DNA from: Cryptomeria japonica
Lineage: Eukaryota; Streptophyta; Pinopsida; Cupressales; Cupressaceae
DNA length: 64,000 nt
Direction: 5' to 3'
Assembly (NCBI RefSeq): GCF_030272615.1
Contig: NC_081415.1
Location: forward strand, 190,552,270 to 190,616,269
Each line of letters opens with the position of its first letter. The stretch's first letter is position 1. Both the position numbers and the translations under genes were made by a program. The notes under the pieces are model-generated. The model saw nothing but the letters and a program-made list of their open reading frames with translations. It made no database searches and was not told where the DNA came from. Positions 1 to 12,900 of the stretch are shown piece by piece.

Positions 1-2412
1 AGGTTCATTTGATATTATCTCTATTGCCAGTTCAAAGTCCATGTACCTTTAATTACCTCTAAACTATTCATCAATCTTCACATTTGAACTTTCAACAATT
101 TTCTGCAATCTCTTATTGAAACATCTATATGCCTTGCTCTTAGATGAATAACCAAGAAATATTCCTTCATCACTTCTAGGATCCAATTTTCCAATATACT
201 CATCTCTTCTAATATAATATTTACTTCCAAATGTTCTGAAATATTTAAGAGTAGGAGTATTACCAAACCATAGTTCATGAGGGGTCTTACCGGTTTCACC
301 TTTGTTGAATGTGTAAACCACTGTACTTACTGCTTCTCTCCAATATACATGAGGTAGGTTTGCTTCTGATAACATACTTCTAGCTGCATCCAGAATGGTT
401 CTGTTCTTTCTTTCCACAACTCCATTTTGCTAGGGTGTCTGAGGTGCCGATAGTTATCTTTTGATTCCATTCACTTCATAGAATGTATTAAATTACTTAG
501 ATTTGAATTCACCTCCTTGATCTGATCTCAAACATTTAATTTTCTTACCAGTTTCATTCTCTACCATTACCTTGAATAGTTTGAATTTCCCAAAGGCTTC
601 TGATTTCTCTATAAGAAAAGTAACCCAACACATTCTAGAATAGTCATCAATGATTAGCATAAAATATCTATCTACTTGTATGCTTCTAGTTCTTACTGGA
701 CCACATAAATAAGTGTGAATTAATTCAAGATCATTATTGGATTGTTCTAGAATACATTTAAAAGTCATTCTAACTTGCTTTTCAAATTGACATTCGTTAC
801 ATACCGGATTGTGAGGTTTAACAATCTTAGGCAAATCTCTTACTGCCTTAGTTGTACTGATTTTCACAATGCAATCAAAATTTACATGACAAATTCTCTT
901 ATGCCATAACAAACTTTCATCAATATGTGCAATCAAGCATGCTTTCTCATTGTTATTCAAATGAAAGATATTACCTCTAGTCTGATTACCAGTTGCAATT
1001 TCCAAGCCAGTTCTATTCATGATTTTGCATTTACCATTCTTGAATTGTAACTAAAATCCTTTTTCAACTAATTGACAAACACTCAAAGGATTATTCTTCA
1101 AACCTTCAACATAGTAAACATTATCAGTATTTTGCTTACCATCAAAAGATGTACTACCTTTTCATTTGATCAAACAAGCTTTATCATCCCCAAATCTTAC
1201 TAGACCTCCATTGAATTCTTGAAAAGTTAAGAGTTTACTTTTATCACCAATCATATGATGTGAGCATCCAGAATCAATGATCCATTCATCCTTATCTTCA
1301 ATTTTAGATTCCAAGGCCTGCTCTACTGGTCGAACAATAGGTGTCAATTGATCTTCTGTTATAGCAACAAAAACCCATCCATTGTCTACTGGTTCTTCAT
1401 TAGAGTCATCAGTAACTCCTTCATCAGCATAGTAACATGATTTGTCTCTATTCTTCTTAAATTTGTATTTTTGATATTCAGGGTTAGGCTTATATATTCT
1501 TTTAGCTTCTTCTTTCAATATTGCATGTCTATCAGGACACCTAGATGCCATATGACCAATTTTATTGCAGTTAAAACATTTAAATGGTGCTTTACCTTCA
1601 TACTTACTTCCAACTGGACCTTTAGGCATTTTCCTTGCAAACAGTGCTTCAAGTTCTTCCAGTTCTTCATTCTCTTTTCTGATTTCTTCAAGTTCTCTTG
1701 CATAAAAGGCTTTCCAATCAGATTTTTTAGATGATGATGATGATGATGTTGCAGATGATGATGATGCCTTGAAAGCTAAATTTGTCTTATTTGTAGCAAC
1801 AGGACCAAATTCCTCAATTTCAAAATCTAAAAGTTTTCCAACTAAAGTGTCTCTAGATATTGATGTATTAGGAATTGTTCTTAATTCATTTATAGCAGTT
1901 ACTTTCATTTTATATGCCGGTGGAAAATCTCTTAAAACTTTAGAAACAATTTCATCTTCACTTAAGGATCCTCCACAACATTGTATACCCAAAATAATTT
2001 CATTTACTCTTTCCATAAAAGCAGAAATCCTTTCATCTTCTTCCATTTTCAGATTTTCATACCTAACCCGGAAGCATTCTAGTTTTGCAATTTTGACTGT
2101 GGTATCACCTTCATTCAATATCTCCAATTTGTCCCAAATAGATTTAGTAGTAGATCTGTCTAATAATCCCATGATTTGGTGATCTCACAATGCGCTCAAA
2201 AGTGCTTCTCTTGCTTTGCAATCATTCTCTTCATCTTTAGCCAAGGTTGGTGGATTAGGTTGACCTTGAGTAGGATAGACATAGCCATTTTTTGTAACAT
2301 TCCATATGTCCTTCCCAATATAATTCAAATGTGTCTCCATTCTGATCTTCCATATACCACAGTTGGTTCCGTCAAGTTTCAGACTGTTCTTCCTAAAATA
2401 GTTAGTAGACAT
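1..2412 (-). pseudogene. Copia gag-pro-int polyprotein, C1 (broken, partial)
   Basis: The start at 2412-2410 follows the PBS and matches C2. Gag occupies about 2412-1300 and has a CCHC knuckle (CFNCNKIGHMASRC) near 1585-1540. The protease active site DSGCSHHM follows near 1290-1255 and is intact. The GAG-pre-integrase zinc region (HKRICHVNFDCI, then CNEC) and the integrase core (DDYSR, RSDQGGEF, NGVVERKN) lie at about 1020-360, and the integrase C-terminal part continues to the window edge. The frame is broken by stops near 2175, 1160-1020 and 490-420, so no full polyprotein can be made. In life it would be Gag plus the enzymes for particle assembly, processing and integration. Confidence 0.9.
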
Positions 2413-2455
2413 AGGATCTCCTCAAGTTGTTAAACTTTTGCAAAAAGAGGACTAA

Positions 2456-2467
2456 GCTCTGATACCA
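2456..2467 (-). other. Primer-binding site of C1
   Basis: On the minus strand this reads TGGTATCAGAGC, the standard match to the 3' end of plant initiator-Met tRNA used by most Copia elements. It lies 2 nt inside the LTR end and fixes the element's orientation. Confidence 0.9.
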
Positions 2468-2469
2468 AT

Positions 2470-3530
2470 TGTTAGGTCCCAGAAACAACTAAGAGGGGGG
2501 GTGGGGTGAATTAGTTGTCTATTAATTTCAAACCTAAAAAAAACTTAACCAAACTTGATGCACAATACCAGCTAACCAAACTTTTATGTTGGTAAACAGT
2601 TTGACAATTAATTACAATACTGGTAAATTTTAATGCATGAAACAAAAAGATGAAAAACATCCACAACACATAACACATATATTTGTACATAGAAACCCTG
2701 TAAGGATAAAAACCAAGGTAGAAAACCTTACGCATAATCAGATGATACTACTGCAGATAGTATGTGTGTACAATATAGAGTCTACACATGCAGAAAGGCC
2801 AACTGCCTAGAGCTCAATCCTCCATCACAAAATGGGAGTCACACTAACTACAATTGGATGGTTAAATCCAATGATAATGTACTACTCAAAATAGCATCTT
2901 CATATATTGGATTGAGTACCGGTTAAGATTTGATTGTCTTCTTCATACCTTCCTTGAATGTTCAAATGATATCTGCGTGTATAACTCTTTTTATATTCAC
3001 ATATACCTTATTACATTCCCCTTTTTACACCCTTTGCCTAATATCACAAATGAGATCTTACATATATACTAAAACCTAAGACCAAATGTGTAGGTCGGCT
3101 CACTAAAGATATTACAATAAAATTATTTACAAATTAATCAATATGCGATGCATCATGTCGGTTCAATGCATTTACAATAATTAACAAATCATCTTCATAA
3201 TGTGTCTTGCTTATCTTGGATGAATAATGCTTGCCAGTGCATAACCTAGACCTATTTTCCGTTAACAACAAATATGCAAACCCGATTAGATCAATGACCA
3301 AATCACCAAAACAAAGTGTCCAAACAATGTCTTCAACATAACCAAGTAATCTTCAAGTCATTCTTAGTGTTGATGAACAATATAACCTATTGGTGAACCA
3401 GATACCAGTGATTGTGCATAAGTCATTTAACTTGTCGATGAATATAGCCAAGAATCTCCAAGTGTTGATAAGTGTTGACAAGTGTTGACATCAATGACAA
3501 AACCAGTACAACACATCCAAAATACCAACA
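2470..3530 (-). repeat. 5' LTR of C1 (about 1061 bp)
   Basis: On the minus strand the LTR runs from TGTTGGTATTTTGG to CCTAACA. It aligns along its length with both C2 LTRs. The U5 part holds a C-rich block (2494-2510, G-rich on the plus strand) shared with families N and E. No protein is encoded. Confidence 0.88.
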
Positions 3531-4010
3531 CACGGGACCCATAAGATCTTCAATAACATGCACAAGGATCAATATAGACCACCAAAACAAATAGAACACA
3601 ATTAGGAAACACCAACAAGCACGTTAGAACCATCCACAATAGCTGCACCAACACCACTTATTCAAATCTTCATCGATCAACATGCTAACACTCAAGAGCA
3701 CTTAACAATAACAATTCAGATTAGAAAGATAACTTGCGAAGCTCCAAATCATGAACCATCTAAAATGAAGATACACATGAACATCCCAAACACTCTCCCA
3801 AATCGGCAATTAAAAATCAAATCACACTAGAGCATAATGGATCAAACATCAGAGTTTGCTAACCACAGAAGAAAAAAACCAAACCTTAGTTTGGATCAAA
3901 TAATATGAAGTATCTCTATTTGATTCAATGTCCCAAATGATAAACCAAACATAGGAAATTTTGACATCAATGACAACAACATATCCTAGCAATAGCAATA
4001 TCTAACAATA
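3531..4010 (-). repeat. Partial 3' LTR of D
   Basis: It ends at TAACA on the plus strand (TGTTAG... on the minus strand), directly beside the PPT-like CCAAAGAGGGATATTG at 4026-4011. No ORF or other feature is visible. The rest is removed or displaced by C1. The span 4011-4351 is 3' untranslated DNA of D with nothing else recognisable. Confidence 0.6.
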
Positions 4011-4351
4011 TCCCTCTTTGGAATTGATGGCAACATATGAATGTGAAAAAAATTAATGCAAAGGAATAAATCAACACTAGCAATCTCCAACAAACTCTCC
4101 CTAAGATCATGCATATAAAGCTTCAAGATAAGGCAGTTTTTCACATTCTTCTCTCCACCTTTTATAGCAATGCCAAAGACATAAACAAATCATTCTTCTC
4201 TCCCTATAAGAAGGATATTCTCTCCCCCTTAGGATAAACTCACACACTGAACCACACACTGATTACTCCAGTTGAGTAGTTGCACAAACTCATCAACCAA
4301 GATAAGAGGATAAGAATATGAAGTCCACTGCATTGATGCATCTCAATGCAT

Positions 4352-7300
4352 CTAGTTCCCATTAGGAGGGGCAGAGATGCCTAACTTGTCTCTCAAATAA
4401 ACAATTGTATTTTCAAGAAAAGGCTTAGTAAAAATATCTGCAATCTGATCCTTTGTAGATACATACTCCAATCTAATTTCTTTATCATCTTTCTCCCTTA
4501 AGAAATGATACTTAATTGATATATGCTTTATTTTTTAATGCAGTACTGGATTCTTGGAAATATCAATAACACTTGAATTGTCACAGTATATAGCAATAGG
4601 CTCATCATACAAAAATCTAATGTTCTTTAACATTTGTTTCATCCAAATTACCTTAGTACAGTTGCTAGCAACAACAATGTATCATCTTCTATAGTAGATA
4701 GAGATATAGCATCTTGTTTCTTACTACATCATGAAACTAGCTTCTTCCCTAAAAATAAATCTCCACTAGTAGTTCTCTTTCAGTCATCAACATCACCTGC
4801 CCAATTAGCATCAGTATAAGCACATAACATGAAATCATCATTCTTTGGATACCATAAACCATTGTCAACTATCCCCTTTAAGTATTTGAAAATCCTCTTC
4901 ACAACAGTAACATGACTCTCTTTAGGATCAACTTGAAATCTAGTACAAAGACAAACAACATGAATAATGTCTGGTCTAGTATGAGTCAACTACAATATTC
5001 CACCAACCATAGATCTATACAAGGTCTGATTAACTTTCTGTGATTCATCATTTTTAGATAACTTTCATCTAGTCACCATAGGAGTTCCAATAGGTTTGGA
5101 ATCATCTAACCCAAAAAATTTCAATAGTTCCTTGACATACTTAGATTGAGAAATGAAAATACCTTTGTCAGTTTGTGTAATCTGCAATCCTAAGAAGAAT
5201 TTCATCTCACCTATCATAGACATCTCAAACTCTTTTTGCATATCATCAGCAAATTTCATACTCAAATCATCATCTCCTCCAAAATAATGTCATCAACAAA
5301 GACTTCAACAATCAAAATGTTATCATTATCAACCTTAAAGTATAAATTACTATAGTTAGTACCTTTATAGAATCCCAACTTCATCAAGTACCTATCCAAT
5401 CTAGTCTACCAGGCTCTAGGGGCTTGCTTCAGTCCATACAGTGCTTTTGTCAATTTTAGTATTGTATCTCCTTCATCTGATAATGAAAACCCATCTGATT
5501 GCTCAATGTAAACTTCCTCTTCCAAATCACCATTCAAAAAGGCTGACTTAACATCCATCTGATATACCTTGAAATTCTTGTAAGTAGCATATGCAAGCAA
5601 CAATCTAACAACTTTAATTCTGTCTATGGTAGAAAAAGTCTCCTCATAATCAATTCGTTACATCTGAGAACATCCCTCACATACCAAACTTGATTTGTTT
5701 CTAACCACTTCATTGGATTTATTCACTTTATTCAGAAACACCCATTTAGTGCCAATTATATTCTTGTCTTTAGGTCTCGGAACAACCTCCCATGTATTAT
5801 TCTTCTCAATTTTATTCAGCTCTTCTTCCATTTCTTTTATCCAATTCTCATCTTTGCATGCTTTTGCAACACCTTTAGGTTCAATCTTTGAAATCAAACA
5901 TATCTCTTCAGTAAAAATCCTTCTCCTAGTCATCACACCTTTATTTTTATCACCAATAATCTAATTTTCTAAATGATTCAATCTCACATACCTTGGAGTC
6001 TTCTTATTGTTATGATTCTCAGGTTCTTGAACTTCTTCACCAACAACAACAATATCCTAATTAACTATCTCTACCAGATCCTTCTTCTTTAATATCTCGG
6101 TCTGCACTGGTTTTGAAATGACATCCTGATCATCAATCTCATATCTGCATGCTCTGATATGTTTTCCATGGAATTTATCAACCTTCACATTCGCACTTTC
6201 CACTATCTTATTCAACCTCTTATTGTAACATCGGTGGGCCTTACTCTTAGTAGAGTATCTCAAGAATATTCCTTCATTAAATCTTACATCAAATTTTCCT
6301 ATATCCTCATCTCTTTTGATATAACATTTACTTCCAAAAACTTTGAATTATCTAACTCTAGGAACATGAACAAACCATAACTCCTAAGGAGTCTTACTGG
6401 AATCATATTTTATATGCACCCAATTGAATGTGTAAACAACAATGCTAACAACTTATGTCCAAAAGTTTTGTGCAACATTTCCTTCAATCATCATAGTCCT
6501 AGCAACATCCATAATGGTTATGTTATTGAACTTGAGGGAAACCAGGATTGAGAGGCAAATGGTTAGTTTGAATAGAAATATGCATAAAACCTTCAAATGA
6601 ACACAACATATACCATTATACCTTTGTGAGTCCACGTATTCCTCGGATTGAGCTTGATGAAGTGAAGGTGCCCCCTTTGATCGCTCCACTTGATTTTCTC
6701 TTTTGCTTGTTGTTGATGTGAGTTTCTCTCAAGTGCTCAACAAGATTGATGGATTAAGGATTTGGATTTGGATGATGGATAAAAGGATTTGATAGAGGAT
6801 TATGAGGAAATATGATAGGAGGATAAATTGGCATCATAAGGATAGAAGAATGGAATCCTCTTTGAGAAGGAGAAATACTCAAATTTATAGATTGGAGGAG
6901 GCCAATGGAGGGCCAAGATTGATTTGCTTCTGAAAGGCTAAGATTGATTCAAGATAGTGGACATGGATCAATGATGCATTGGAGAAATAAAAAAGAATAT
7001 TAAATTCCTTGAGAAGACGGGGGAAAGGAAATTTGAATTTAAAAATGAGGATGCATAGGGGAATTCAAAGAAATTTGAATTTCTTTGAGAGGTTCAAGAT
7101 TGATGTGACATGAATGGGGGAATTTAAAATTGGAGAATAATGATAAGTGGGATTATGAGAGATTCTAGAAGAATTAATTAGGTTGAGTGGAGATTAGGAA
7201 AAGTGATTTGTAGGAATCACATGATTAGGTTAATTAATTAAAATTAATTAGTTGAGTGGGTTTAGAGGAAATAATTATTGGAGGGACTTTAGAAGAGTAG

Positions 7301-7693
7301 GGGAATGATTAATTTATATGATAAATTAATTATTGGCCAATAGTGATAGGATTAATTAAATTAGATTTAATTAACACTAAGAGGAATAAGGATAACACAA
7401 TTAAATCAATTAATTATGTTGACAGGATTAAATTGATTAAATATTGATTTAATTAATTTTAGGTGTCTACAGTTCTTCCTTTCAACAACTCTATTCTACC
7501 GAGGGGTTCTAGGAGAAGATAATTTGTATTCTAATTCCATTCCTCTCACAAAATGTATGAAACTCACTAGATGTGAATTATCCTCTTCTGTCAGATCTCA
7601 AACACTTCAGCTTCAATCGTGTCTTTATCTCCACCTTAGCTTTGAATATCTTGAATTTCTTCAGTGGTTTTGATTTCTCTCTTAGAAAGGTAA
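4352..7693 (-). pseudogene. Copia pol (integrase, RT, RNase H) of D, broken
   Basis: Integrase fragments lie at 7693-7472 and 6526-6060, on either side of S1. RT begins near 5780 (GTKWVF) and shows [25 protein letters not shown] and the catalytic FVDD near 5300. It continues through FFLGLQITQ to the RNase H segment, with YTDANWAGDVDD near 4830-4780 and DISKN near 4550. The C-terminus is IADIFTKP followed by a stop at 4354-4352. Stops and frameshifts occur throughout (for example near 5404 and 5265), and the solo LTR alone would inactivate it. Confidence 0.85.
6527..7471 (-). repeat. S1: solo LTR (945 bp), Gypsy-like
   Basis: On the minus strand it runs from TGTAGACACCTAAAA to CAAGTTCA. It interrupts the integrase reading of D exactly. 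The flanks GTTAT (6522-6526) and GTTCT (7472-7476) form a 5-bp target duplication with one mismatch. There is no internal region and no second LTR, so it is a solo LTR left by LTR-LTR recombination. It is AT-rich with many ATTAATT runs. Confidence 0.85.
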
Positions 7694-8464
7694 TGATGCA
7701 GGAGCATCCTCAGTTCTTGGCAATATTGCATCAACCAAAAATATTTCTTTTCAGTTTGTTTTCTATTTTGTAGTTTCAACATTTCTTTCTACATTTTGTC
7801 ATTGGATCTTGTGGAGTTGGATTTTTCTTGTGAACATGATTATATTCCTTATTCCTATGCCACAAGACGTTTGAATCTTTTTTTGGCAATTTATCGCTTC
7901 CGGATTCTAAGACAGTTTTCTGGCTTAGAACACCAAAACCACTTGGACCTATTTTCTATTGGTGAATATTGTGGATCTTTTTTGTAACTTGTACAGCCCC
8001 ACTTCATTTATCCCCAATGTTCCTTGGTGTGTGTCTGACCTTCCCTTTGATCCACACTTTATCCTTTGGATTTTCTGAAGGATTCTCTTTGACGGAGGCC
8101 AACCTGGTGGTTTTTACATGTTTCATCATGCCCTTCATTGTTTGACTCTTCTTGGGCTGATCGAATCCCTCTAGACCATATAAATTAATGTAATTTAGCA
8201 TCATAATTCATCAGAGAGAATATAGGAGATATCTCTTAAGATTTAGAGGTCTAGAGTTGACCAATTTTGTAATTGAGCATGTATGTAATAGGCCAATGAG
8301 CCAAATCTTATAGTCTAAGTGTTACCGGTTATTTGTAATCAATTTTCATGATTTAATTCATTCATTTTTGCATTGGCTCCATCATCTTTATTGCTTTCAT
8401 TGTGTTTACTCTTGATGCACGGTCAGGATAGATCTCATTGAGGTCCCTCCTAATTGTGACTACA
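7694..8464 (+). repeat. 5' LTR of G (about 771 bp)
   Basis: It begins TGATGCAGGAGCATCC where the D integrase reading stops and ends GACTACA five bases before the PBS. TATAAATT at 8179-8186 is a possible TATA box. Small ORFs inside it look like chance. The matching 3' LTR is not in the window, so the left boundary rests on the D breakpoint and the TG start. Confidence 0.65.
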
Positions 8465-8469
8465 CCAAG

Positions 8470-8481
8470 TGGTATCAAAGC
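8470..8481 (+). other. Primer-binding site of G
   Basis: TGGTATCAAAGC is one base from the initiator-Met PBS core and sits 5 nt after the LTR end. Chromovirus-type Gypsy elements commonly use this PBS. Confidence 0.75.
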
Positions 8482-8565
8482 AAGATTTCATTCCAGATAT
8501 TGCATTGTCTTGAAGATTTTGTTATGGGGTGGCGGACTGTGGATCTAACCTGCAATTGCAGATGA

Positions 8566-8611
8566 ATGGCACGAAGATATTGTGAAAAGGAAATGGGAAT
8601 GGTGGAGCACG
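8566..8611 (+). pseudogene. G gag, N-terminal piece (cut by C2)
   Basis: A plausible start at 8566 reads a short Arg-rich N-terminus. A frame change near 8590 is needed to reach the Gly/Asn-rich reading that continues after C2 at 42942. The target duplication GCACG (8607-8611) reappears as ACACA (42937-42941), and joining across it keeps one frame. The stretch 8482-8565 is leader. Confidence 0.6.
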
Positions 8612-9644
8612 TGTTATGTCCTAGAGACAACTGAGAGGGGGGGTGAATCAGTTGTCTATGAATTTCAAACCAAAACTAACTTAATCAAACTTAATGCATA
8701 ATACTGGTAAACCAAACTTTATGTCGATAGATATTTTTAATAGTTAATTGTAGTACCGATAAAGTTTAATGCATGAAACAAAAAGATAATAACATCCACA
8801 ACACATAACACCGATATTTGTATGTGGAAACCTTGTAAGGGGAAAAACCATGGTGGGAAACCTTACCCACAATCAGATGATACTTCTGTAGATAGTATGT
8901 GTATACAATATGGATTTTGCACATGCAGAAAGGCCAATTGCCTAGATCTCACTACTCAATCACAAAATGGGAGTCACACTGACTACAATTGGATGGTTAA
9001 ATCCAATGATAATGTACTGCTCAAAATAACATCTTCATATGCTGGATTCAGTACTGGTTAAGCTCCGTTTTTCTTTCTTCAAACCTTCCTTCAATCTTGA
9101 GGGATGTCTGGGTGTATAGCTCTTCTTATATTCACATATACCTTATTATATTCCTCTTCTACTATCCTTATTTCAATCTCACAAATGAGATCTTACATAT
9201 ATACCAAAACCTAAGACTAAATGAGTAGGTTGGCACACTAAAGATATTACAATGAAATAAATTACAAATGAATCAATGTGCGATGCATCATGTCAGCTCA
9301 ATTCATTTATAATAATAACAAATCATCTTCATAATGTGTCGTGCTGATTTGGAATAGATATGCTTGTCAGTCCATAACCTAGACCTATTTGCCGGTAACA
9401 ACAAATATGCAAACTTGATTAGACCAATGAACAAATCACCAAAACAAAGTGTCCAAATAATGTCTTTGACATAACCAAGTGATCTCCAAGTCATTCCAAG
9501 TGCTGGTGAACTAGATACCGGTGACTGTGCATAAGTCATTGAACCATGCTTGTGAACATAATCAAGAATCTCCAAGTGCTGATAAGTGTTGACAGGTGTT
9601 GACATCAATGACAAAACCATACCAACATATCCAAAATACCAACA
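8612..9644 (-). repeat. 3' LTR of C2 (1033 bp)
   Basis: On the minus strand it starts TGTTGGTATTTTGG next to the PPT and ends with a slightly mutated CATAACA. It aligns with the 5' LTR at 14152-15145. The ORF-like stretch at 9303-9755 on the minus strand runs through LTR and PPT and is not a gene. Confidence 0.9.
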
Positions 9645-9660
9645 ATCTCCACCTTTGGCA
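9645..9660 (-). other. Polypurine tract of C2
   Basis: On the minus strand GCCAAAGGTGGAGATT abuts the 3' LTR and primes plus-strand synthesis. The preceding bases spell the TTGCCATCAATGCC block also seen before the PPTs of N1, N2 and N3. The span 9661-9960 is 3' untranslated DNA with further purine-rich patches. Confidence 0.85.
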
Positions 9661-9960
9661 TTGATGGCAACACAAGATGGAAAAACCATCAAAGTGCCAA
9701 AACAAAAATGCCAAATACCAAAAACCAACAATCTCCAAAAGAGATCATTAACCAAAAATCAAAATATAGATACAGAGAGTATATATCTCTCCCCCTTTGA
9801 CATCAAATGCCAAAGTAATACAAAAACCAGATTCAAACATTTACAAAATACCAACTTATCAATTTATCCAACCACCCCTCTGAGAAGTAGCTCTCCTCAT
9901 TAAAGCTAGAAAAGATATTTCTCTGTCAATTCTGTCGGTTTGATGCCAAGCATCAACTGT

Positions 9961-12900
9961 CTAAGTCTCTACCAGTGGTGATATAACCCCAAGCTACTCT
10001 TTGAGATATTTAAAAGTTTCCTTAGGCAAAGGCTTAGTAAAAATATCTGCAATCTGCTCTTTAGTATTCACATAAACCAATTTCACTTCTTTTGCTTCAA
10101 CATTCTCTTTTAGAAAATTGAATTTGAGAGAAACTTGTTTAGTCTTTGAGTGAAATATTGGATTCTTAGATATATCAATTACTACCATATTATCATAGTA
10201 AATGGTTATAGGTTCCTTGCATTATACCTTTATGTCTTTCAACATTTGCTTGATCCATAATACCCGTCTACAATTAGTTGTTGTTGCAACATATTTTGAT
10301 TTTGCTATTGATAAAGATGTGCAACTCTATTTCTTGCTCAACCAAGAAATTAATCTGCTATCGAGAAAGAATGCTCCATCGGTGGTACTTTTTCTATCAT
10401 CTACATATCCTACCCAATTTACATCTGTGTATGCACATAAATCAAACTTTTCATCTCTAGGATACCATAAACCAAGATTTGTAGTGCCTTGTAGATACCA
10501 GAAAATCCTTTTCACTGCTGATTCATGATTTTCTTTAGGATTACTTTGAAATCTTGAAAAATAATACACACTACATTCATAATATCAGGTCTTGTTTGTG
10601 TCAAATACAATAAACCTCCTATCATAGACTTGTACCTAGTCAGATTAACAAGTGCGAATTCGTCTTTTAATGATAGTTTATCAGTTGTAGTCATAGGTGT
10701 GCTTACCAGTTTAGAGTTTTCCATGCCAAATTTCTTAAGTAATTCTTTCAAGTACTTTTAATGACATATGAATATACCTTTATCAGTTTGTGAAATTTGC
10801 AATCCTAAAAATAATTTTATCTCCCCAATAATAGACATTTCAAATTCTTCCTACATCTTATTAGAAAAGTCTCTACATAATCCATCTTCTCCTCCAAAGA
10901 TTATATTATCAACAAAAACTTCAATAACCAAGATGTCATCATTAGTCACTTTGTAATATAAGTTGCTATCAGCATTACCTTTAGTGTAACCAATCTTCAA
11001 AATATATTTGTCCAATCTAGCATACCAAGCTCTAGGAGCTTGCTTTAATCCATATAAAGCTTTTCTTAACTTGTAAACCATATCTTTGTCATTTATCAAA
11101 GAAAATCCATCAGGTTGTTCAATGTAAACTTCTTCTACAAGATCACCATTCAAAAATGCACATTTAACATCCATTTGATATACTTTATAGTTCTTGTGTG
11201 CTGCAACAGCTAAGAATAATATGACTGCCTCAATTCTAGCTACCGGTGCAAGGTTTCATTATAATCAATTCCTTCTTTCTGTGAATATACCTTACACACT
11301 AATCTTTCTTTATTTCTGGTTACCTTACCATCTTCATTAAGTTTATTTTAGAATACCCATTTAGTTCCAATTACATTTTTGTTTATAGGTCGGGGAACTA
11401 ATGTCCATGTGTTAGTCTTTTCAATTTGTTCCAATTCATCTTCCATAGTTTTAACCCAGTGTTCATCTTCACATGCCTCATTAACTGATGTTGGTTCAAT
11501 TTGAGAAATAAGACATACCTCTTCATTTGCTAGTCTTCCTATGGTCATAACACCTTGATACTTATTTCCAATTATCTGATTTTCAGAGTGATTCAATCTT
11601 ACATACCAGAGTGTTTTTACTTGTTGTTGTTCTTCAGTCACTACAGAATTTTCAGATGATGCCGGTGTGACTAGATCAACATTTTGTACCAGTGTACTCA
11701 TTGTAGATTCATTTTATATTATCTATATTGCCAGTTCAGAGTCTATGTACCTTGAATTATCTCTAAACTGTTCATCAATCTTCAAATTTGCACTATCAAC
11801 AATTTTATGCAATCTCTTATTAAAACATCTATATGCCTTTCTCTTAGATGAATAGCCAAGAAATATTCCTTCATCACTTCTAGGATCAAATTTGCCAATA
11901 TACTCATCTCTCCTAATATAACATTTACTTCCAAATATTCTGAAATATTTAAGAGTGGGAATATTACCAAACCATAGTTCATGAGGGGTCTTACTAGTTT
12001 TACCTTTGATGTGAACTTTGTTGAATGTGTAAACCACTATACTCATTGCTTCTCTCAAATATACATGAGGTAGATTTGCTTCTGATAACATACTTCTAGC
12101 TGCATCCAGAACAGTTCTATTCTTCCTTTCCACAACTCCATTTGGCTGGGGTGTCCGAGGTGCAGATAGTTGTCTTTTGATTCCATTCACTTCACAAAAT
12201 GTATTAAATTCCTTAGATGTGAATTCACCTCCTTGATCTGATCTCAAACATTTGATTTTCTTACCAGTTTCATTCTCTACCATCACCTGGAATAGTTTGA
12301 ATTTCCCGAAGGATTCTGATTTCTTCCTGAGAAACGTAACCCAACACATTTTAGAATAGTCATCAATGATTAGCATAAAATACCTATCTCCTTGTAAACT
12401 TCTAGTTCTTGTTGGACCACATAAATCAGTATGAATTAAGTCAAGAACATTATTGGATTTTTCTGGAATACTTTTGAAAGATGCTCTAACTTGCTTTCCA
12501 AATTGACATTCCTTACATACTGGATTGTGAGGTTTAACAATCTTAGGTAAATCCCTTACTACCTTTGTTGTACTGATTTTCACAATGCAATCAAAATTTA
12601 CATGACAAAGTCTCTTATGCCATAACCAAATTTCATCAATATGTGCAATCAAGCATGCCTTCTCATGGTTATTCAAATGAAAGATATTACCTTTAGTCTG
12701 ATTACCGATTGCAATTTCTAAACCAGTTATGTTCATGATTTTGCATTTACCGTTATTGAATTGTAACTAAAATCCTTTTCAAACTAATTGGCCAACACTC
12801 AAAATATTATGCTTCAAACCTTAAACATAGTAAACATTATCAGTAGTGTGGTTACCATCAAAAGATATAGTGCCTTTTCCTTTGATCAAACAAGCTTTAC

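Larger units (their letters stand above)
1..3530 (-). mobile_element. C1: Ty1/Copia LTR retrotransposon, 5' part (runs off the left edge)
   Basis: Read on the minus strand, this is 5' LTR (3530-2470), PBS, gag, protease and integrase, continuing past base 1; reverse transcriptase, RNase H and the 3' LTR lie outside the window. The order protease-integrase before RT is that of Copia. Its LTR, leader and proteins match C2 closely, so the two are one family. The right flank of the LTR is CACGG; the partner target duplication is outside the window. It abuts the remnant D and probably inserted into D's 3' LTR. Confidence 0.9.
3531..7693 (-). mobile_element. D: decayed Ty1/Copia remnant
   Basis: This is a second Copia lineage on the minus strand. 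It keeps part of its 3' LTR (3531-4010), a PPT-like tract and a pol region from mid-integrase to the end of RNase H. The left part is cut by C1, solo LTR S1 (6527-7471) splits integrase, and at 7694 the coding sequence stops where the LTR of G begins. Gag, protease and the 5' LTR are absent. Many stops show it is old; it is the oldest layer I can identify on this side. Confidence 0.82.

Noticed and set aside
6453-6689. ORF on the minus strand mixing integrase-like and unknown residues
   Set aside because: It crosses the border of solo LTR S1 and is a chimera of LTR and D integrase.
9303-9755. 150-codon ORF on the minus strand
   Set aside because: It spans the C2 PPT and 3' LTR and is absent as an ORF in the other C LTRs.
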